In this document: positions 41,323-64,000 of the stretch, piece after piece
How the letters are laid out: every line of letters begins with the position of its first letter
Numbering within the stretch: the first letter of the stretch is position 1
Source: Scatophagus argus
Taxonomy: Eukaryota; Chordata; Actinopteri; Scatophagidae
Reading direction: 5' to 3'
Length of the DNA: 64,000 nucleotides
Assembly (NCBI RefSeq): GCF_020382885.2
Contig: NC_058502.1
Location: 7,511,501 to 7,575,500 of the forward strand
Position numbers and translations under genes: made by a program
The notes under the pieces: generated by a model
What the model was told of the DNA's origin: nothing
The model's database searches: none
The model's input: the letters and a program-made list of their open reading frames with translations, nothing else

Positions 41323-43673
41323 ACCACAATTGTGTTGTACACAATTAATGCATGTGATTGCTAAATATGTTTACTTTTGTAGTCCAGTTGTTTCCTAGTT
41401 TTTCTCTGTTGATAGTGCATATTTTGGCCTTTTTGTATACTCTTCTTCTACTGTTTGAGTATAAAATGAAGAAATAGTATTTCAAGAATGTCCATGCTGT
41501 CCCAAGTGGAGTGGTTAATTCTACATTTGTCAAGTAAATGGTGAAGTGGTAGTGATTCAACCAAAATGTGCTGGTTATGTACATGCTTGATTCTGACTCA
41601 AATTATTTTCGAAAACAATCTTCATGTAATGCTCTAAAAAAAAAAAAAAGATAAATGACATGTTTTGTGTTCTCAATTTCACACAAAGAGGCATTTGGTG
41701 TGGAAGTTATGAAAGTAATGGAATTTTCTGTGAAGAGGATCATCGCCTACTTCACACACTGGAGCACGCTATTAATTTAATACTCTATTTAGATTCAAGC
41801 AATTCCCTTTAAAAGAATAGTTGTCTTAGACACCACTGATCAGTTTGTGTGAGTTCCTGTATTTTGGTTGGAAAATAAAAATACTCAGGCAGTAAGACGT
41901 TTCTTGGCTCAGTTATCAACAAATTCAGTAAGTTAAACTTATTTGAGGGTGATGGATTATTTAAATAAAGTGTCTGTGACTAATTTTAAACATGTATTTC
42001 AACCTGATAAATCACTGTTCGTACTGTGCCGTAACTCAAGTTAACAAAAGCCTCACCAGTAGATGTACTGGTGTAATAACAGCATGACAACAAGCCTAAA
42101 TAAACAAATAAAAAAAAAATTTAATGGTATTTTATGACAGGTTTCTAATCTAAGTTCTTCATATCTGTATGATAGTATAATTGACATGTCATCAAAAATT
42201 AGAGGTTAGGGCTTGAACAGGTACAAATCAATAATATAAAACATACTATACGACTGAGGGAAGATACTGGTGAGATGGGTTGTATGGGTTGCAGTTGCAG
42301 TAATAGGAGGGCTACATTTTAAGCACAGCTTTACAAGCTTACATGGTAAAGCAGCTCAGAGAAAAAAAACAGTGACATATGCAGTCAGTCCATCTGTTGG
42401 TTTTCTAACAAGAGCTAGTCATGTAAAAATTCTGACCAGATAGTGTCTTTGAAAGAAAAGTTGGTGGGCGTTATTAAACTATACCAGAAATACCCACAGA
42501 AGATCTTCATGGCAAATTCATGACATTACATTGTACTGATTTTTTTTTTCAAGATGTTTCCTTGGAAGATTTGCTTAATTTGATACTAATTAGGGGAAAA
42601 ACTGAGACAGCATTCAGTCAGTAAAACTACTGACTGATATGAAGATAAAGGTTAATAAATGAATAGTGAACGATTTGGATTTGAATGGAGCGACAATGGA
42701 GCGACGTGACATTCCTGGTTCCTACAATTTTATACAAAATACAGACCAAGAGAGGAAGTAAACTGAAGTGCTGTTTGTTCAGTGAGAAAAAATTAATTTA
42801 AGATTTTTTTAATGTATCTGATTTCTCTAGACCACTTTTTAAAAAAATACTCGATAGGGCTGAATGATACTCTATGCAAATCAAATCGTATTATTCTGAC
42901 AGATAATGTGATTTAAATCTGTTTTAGTGGGAATGGCTATTTCTGCATTTTCACTGGAAAATTATAAAAATTATGATGATGACACTTTGTAGGCCATGGG
43001 TTTCTGGAAGACCACAATCCTTCATTTGATATTGTGACACATTTCACTTTTATCAAAAAACTGTGGCTCCTACTACTTGGATATTGCAGTTAGCCATATT
43101 TTGATAATATTCCAGTCAACTGTTCAGCTTTAATACTCAATAACCAGAGCATTAATTAATTAATCTCTTTTTAAAGCGTAAAATACACATCACATCAGCG
43201 CTGCCATGTTCAGCTCTCAAAGTGAGAAAGAACATAGTTACCATTTAGCAACTAGCTCCTGCTGCATGGTCAGATGCTAATGTCAGCTAATAAGCAATTA
43301 CACTGACACTCCATTTAATGGTACAACAAAACACTTTCTAGCAGTAGCCTCCAATCAACCCTAATCAATTATCACCCCTTTCTGAATTTGGTAAGCACTC
43401 AAAGATTTCCTTGCTGCGAGATAATGTTTATCATATAAACTAACTGTAGGAATTTACATGCACTTCTGACCTGATATTTTATAGCTTTAAAATACTCCCG
43501 CCAAAACAGCAGTTATGAAGAAACATGGAGTATCGGGACGCCTGAATCTTAATAGACTCCGCCCAGACGTTAACGGGTGTTTACCTTCGGTGGCTCAACC
43601 TCTCTCGTCTTGCTCCTTCTGCTTCAGTGACACCCGTTTCATTCTGTTCAGTGTGGCAAGTTTGGTTCAAAAA

Positions 43674-63830
<20,157 letters not shown>

Positions 63831-64000
63831 GTAATCCGTATTCTTTCACTTTTCTGTGTCTGTGTATACATTGTGTGCAAAGTGACAGAAACTCTTGTAG
63901 AATGTACTGTAATGGATTACAGTACAGTAACCCTTCATTACATTACAGAAATTGATTTGTGAAGCCTGTTTGAGGCAATGGTTGCTCTTGCAAAGATGGT

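Larger units (their letters stand above)
40109..43673. other. actn2 3' UTR and actn2-ryr2 intergenic region
   Basis: No coding exon is supported on either strand. The region contains the actn2 3' end, a SINE at 40979-41322, AT-rich unique sequence, and the ryr2 5' flank (43490-43673) with a GC-box-like CTCCGCCCAG at about 43557. The human neighbourhood has MTR between ACTN2 and RYR2; no trace of it is seen here. Confidence 0.6.

Overview
The window is nuclear DNA from a ray-finned fish, most likely a percomorph. The evidence is intron-rich vertebrate genes with GT-AG junctions, AT-rich introns, CA and CT microsatellites, tRNA-like SINE copies, and a dispersed repeat in an intron that I recognise as common in spiny-rayed fishes. 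There are no prokaryotic features. I rebuilt the genes by hand from conserved protein blocks and splice sites, and checked that exon phases join and that total lengths divide by three.

Layout, left to right. (1) About 261-462, minus strand: one exon of an unassigned membrane protein that runs off the left edge. (2) 5581-7644, plus strand: the 3' part of a styxl1-like gene with a rhodanese-like domain followed by a dual-specificity phosphatase domain, here with an intact Cys-X5-Arg active site. (3) 13102-21802, plus: a complete p4ha1 gene (collagen prolyl 4-hydroxylase alpha-1), 543 residues, with its two mutually exclusive 71-nt exons; a likely 5' UTR exon lies near 8760-8932. (4) 23346-40108, plus: a complete muscle-type alpha-actinin, best matched to actn2, 21 exons and 895 residues. 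(5) 34137-35234, plus: a separate three-exon gene wholly inside actn2 intron 12. It encodes a predicted 299-residue secreted, cysteine-free, proline/acidic protein with an internal duplication, and has its own TATA-like box and poly(A) signal. I do not recognise it; it is the best candidate here for something undescribed. (6) 43674-63830 and beyond, plus: exons 1-43 of a ryr2-type ryanodine receptor, 2,220 residues, cut by the right edge.

The genes are not an operon. actn2 beside ryr2 repeats the human 1q43 neighbourhood, and both products work in striated muscle: alpha-actinin cross-links actin at the Z-disc and the ryanodine receptor releases sarcoplasmic-reticulum calcium. p4ha1 acts in the endoplasmic reticulum on procollagen, and the styxl1-like protein belongs to MAP-kinase-phosphatase-related signalling. 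In human these last two lie on other chromosomes (10q22 and 7q11), so their position here reflects fish chromosome history.

Limits: first non-coding exons, transcription starts and 3' ends are inferred from motifs only. Family assignments rest on remembered family sequences, not on a search.
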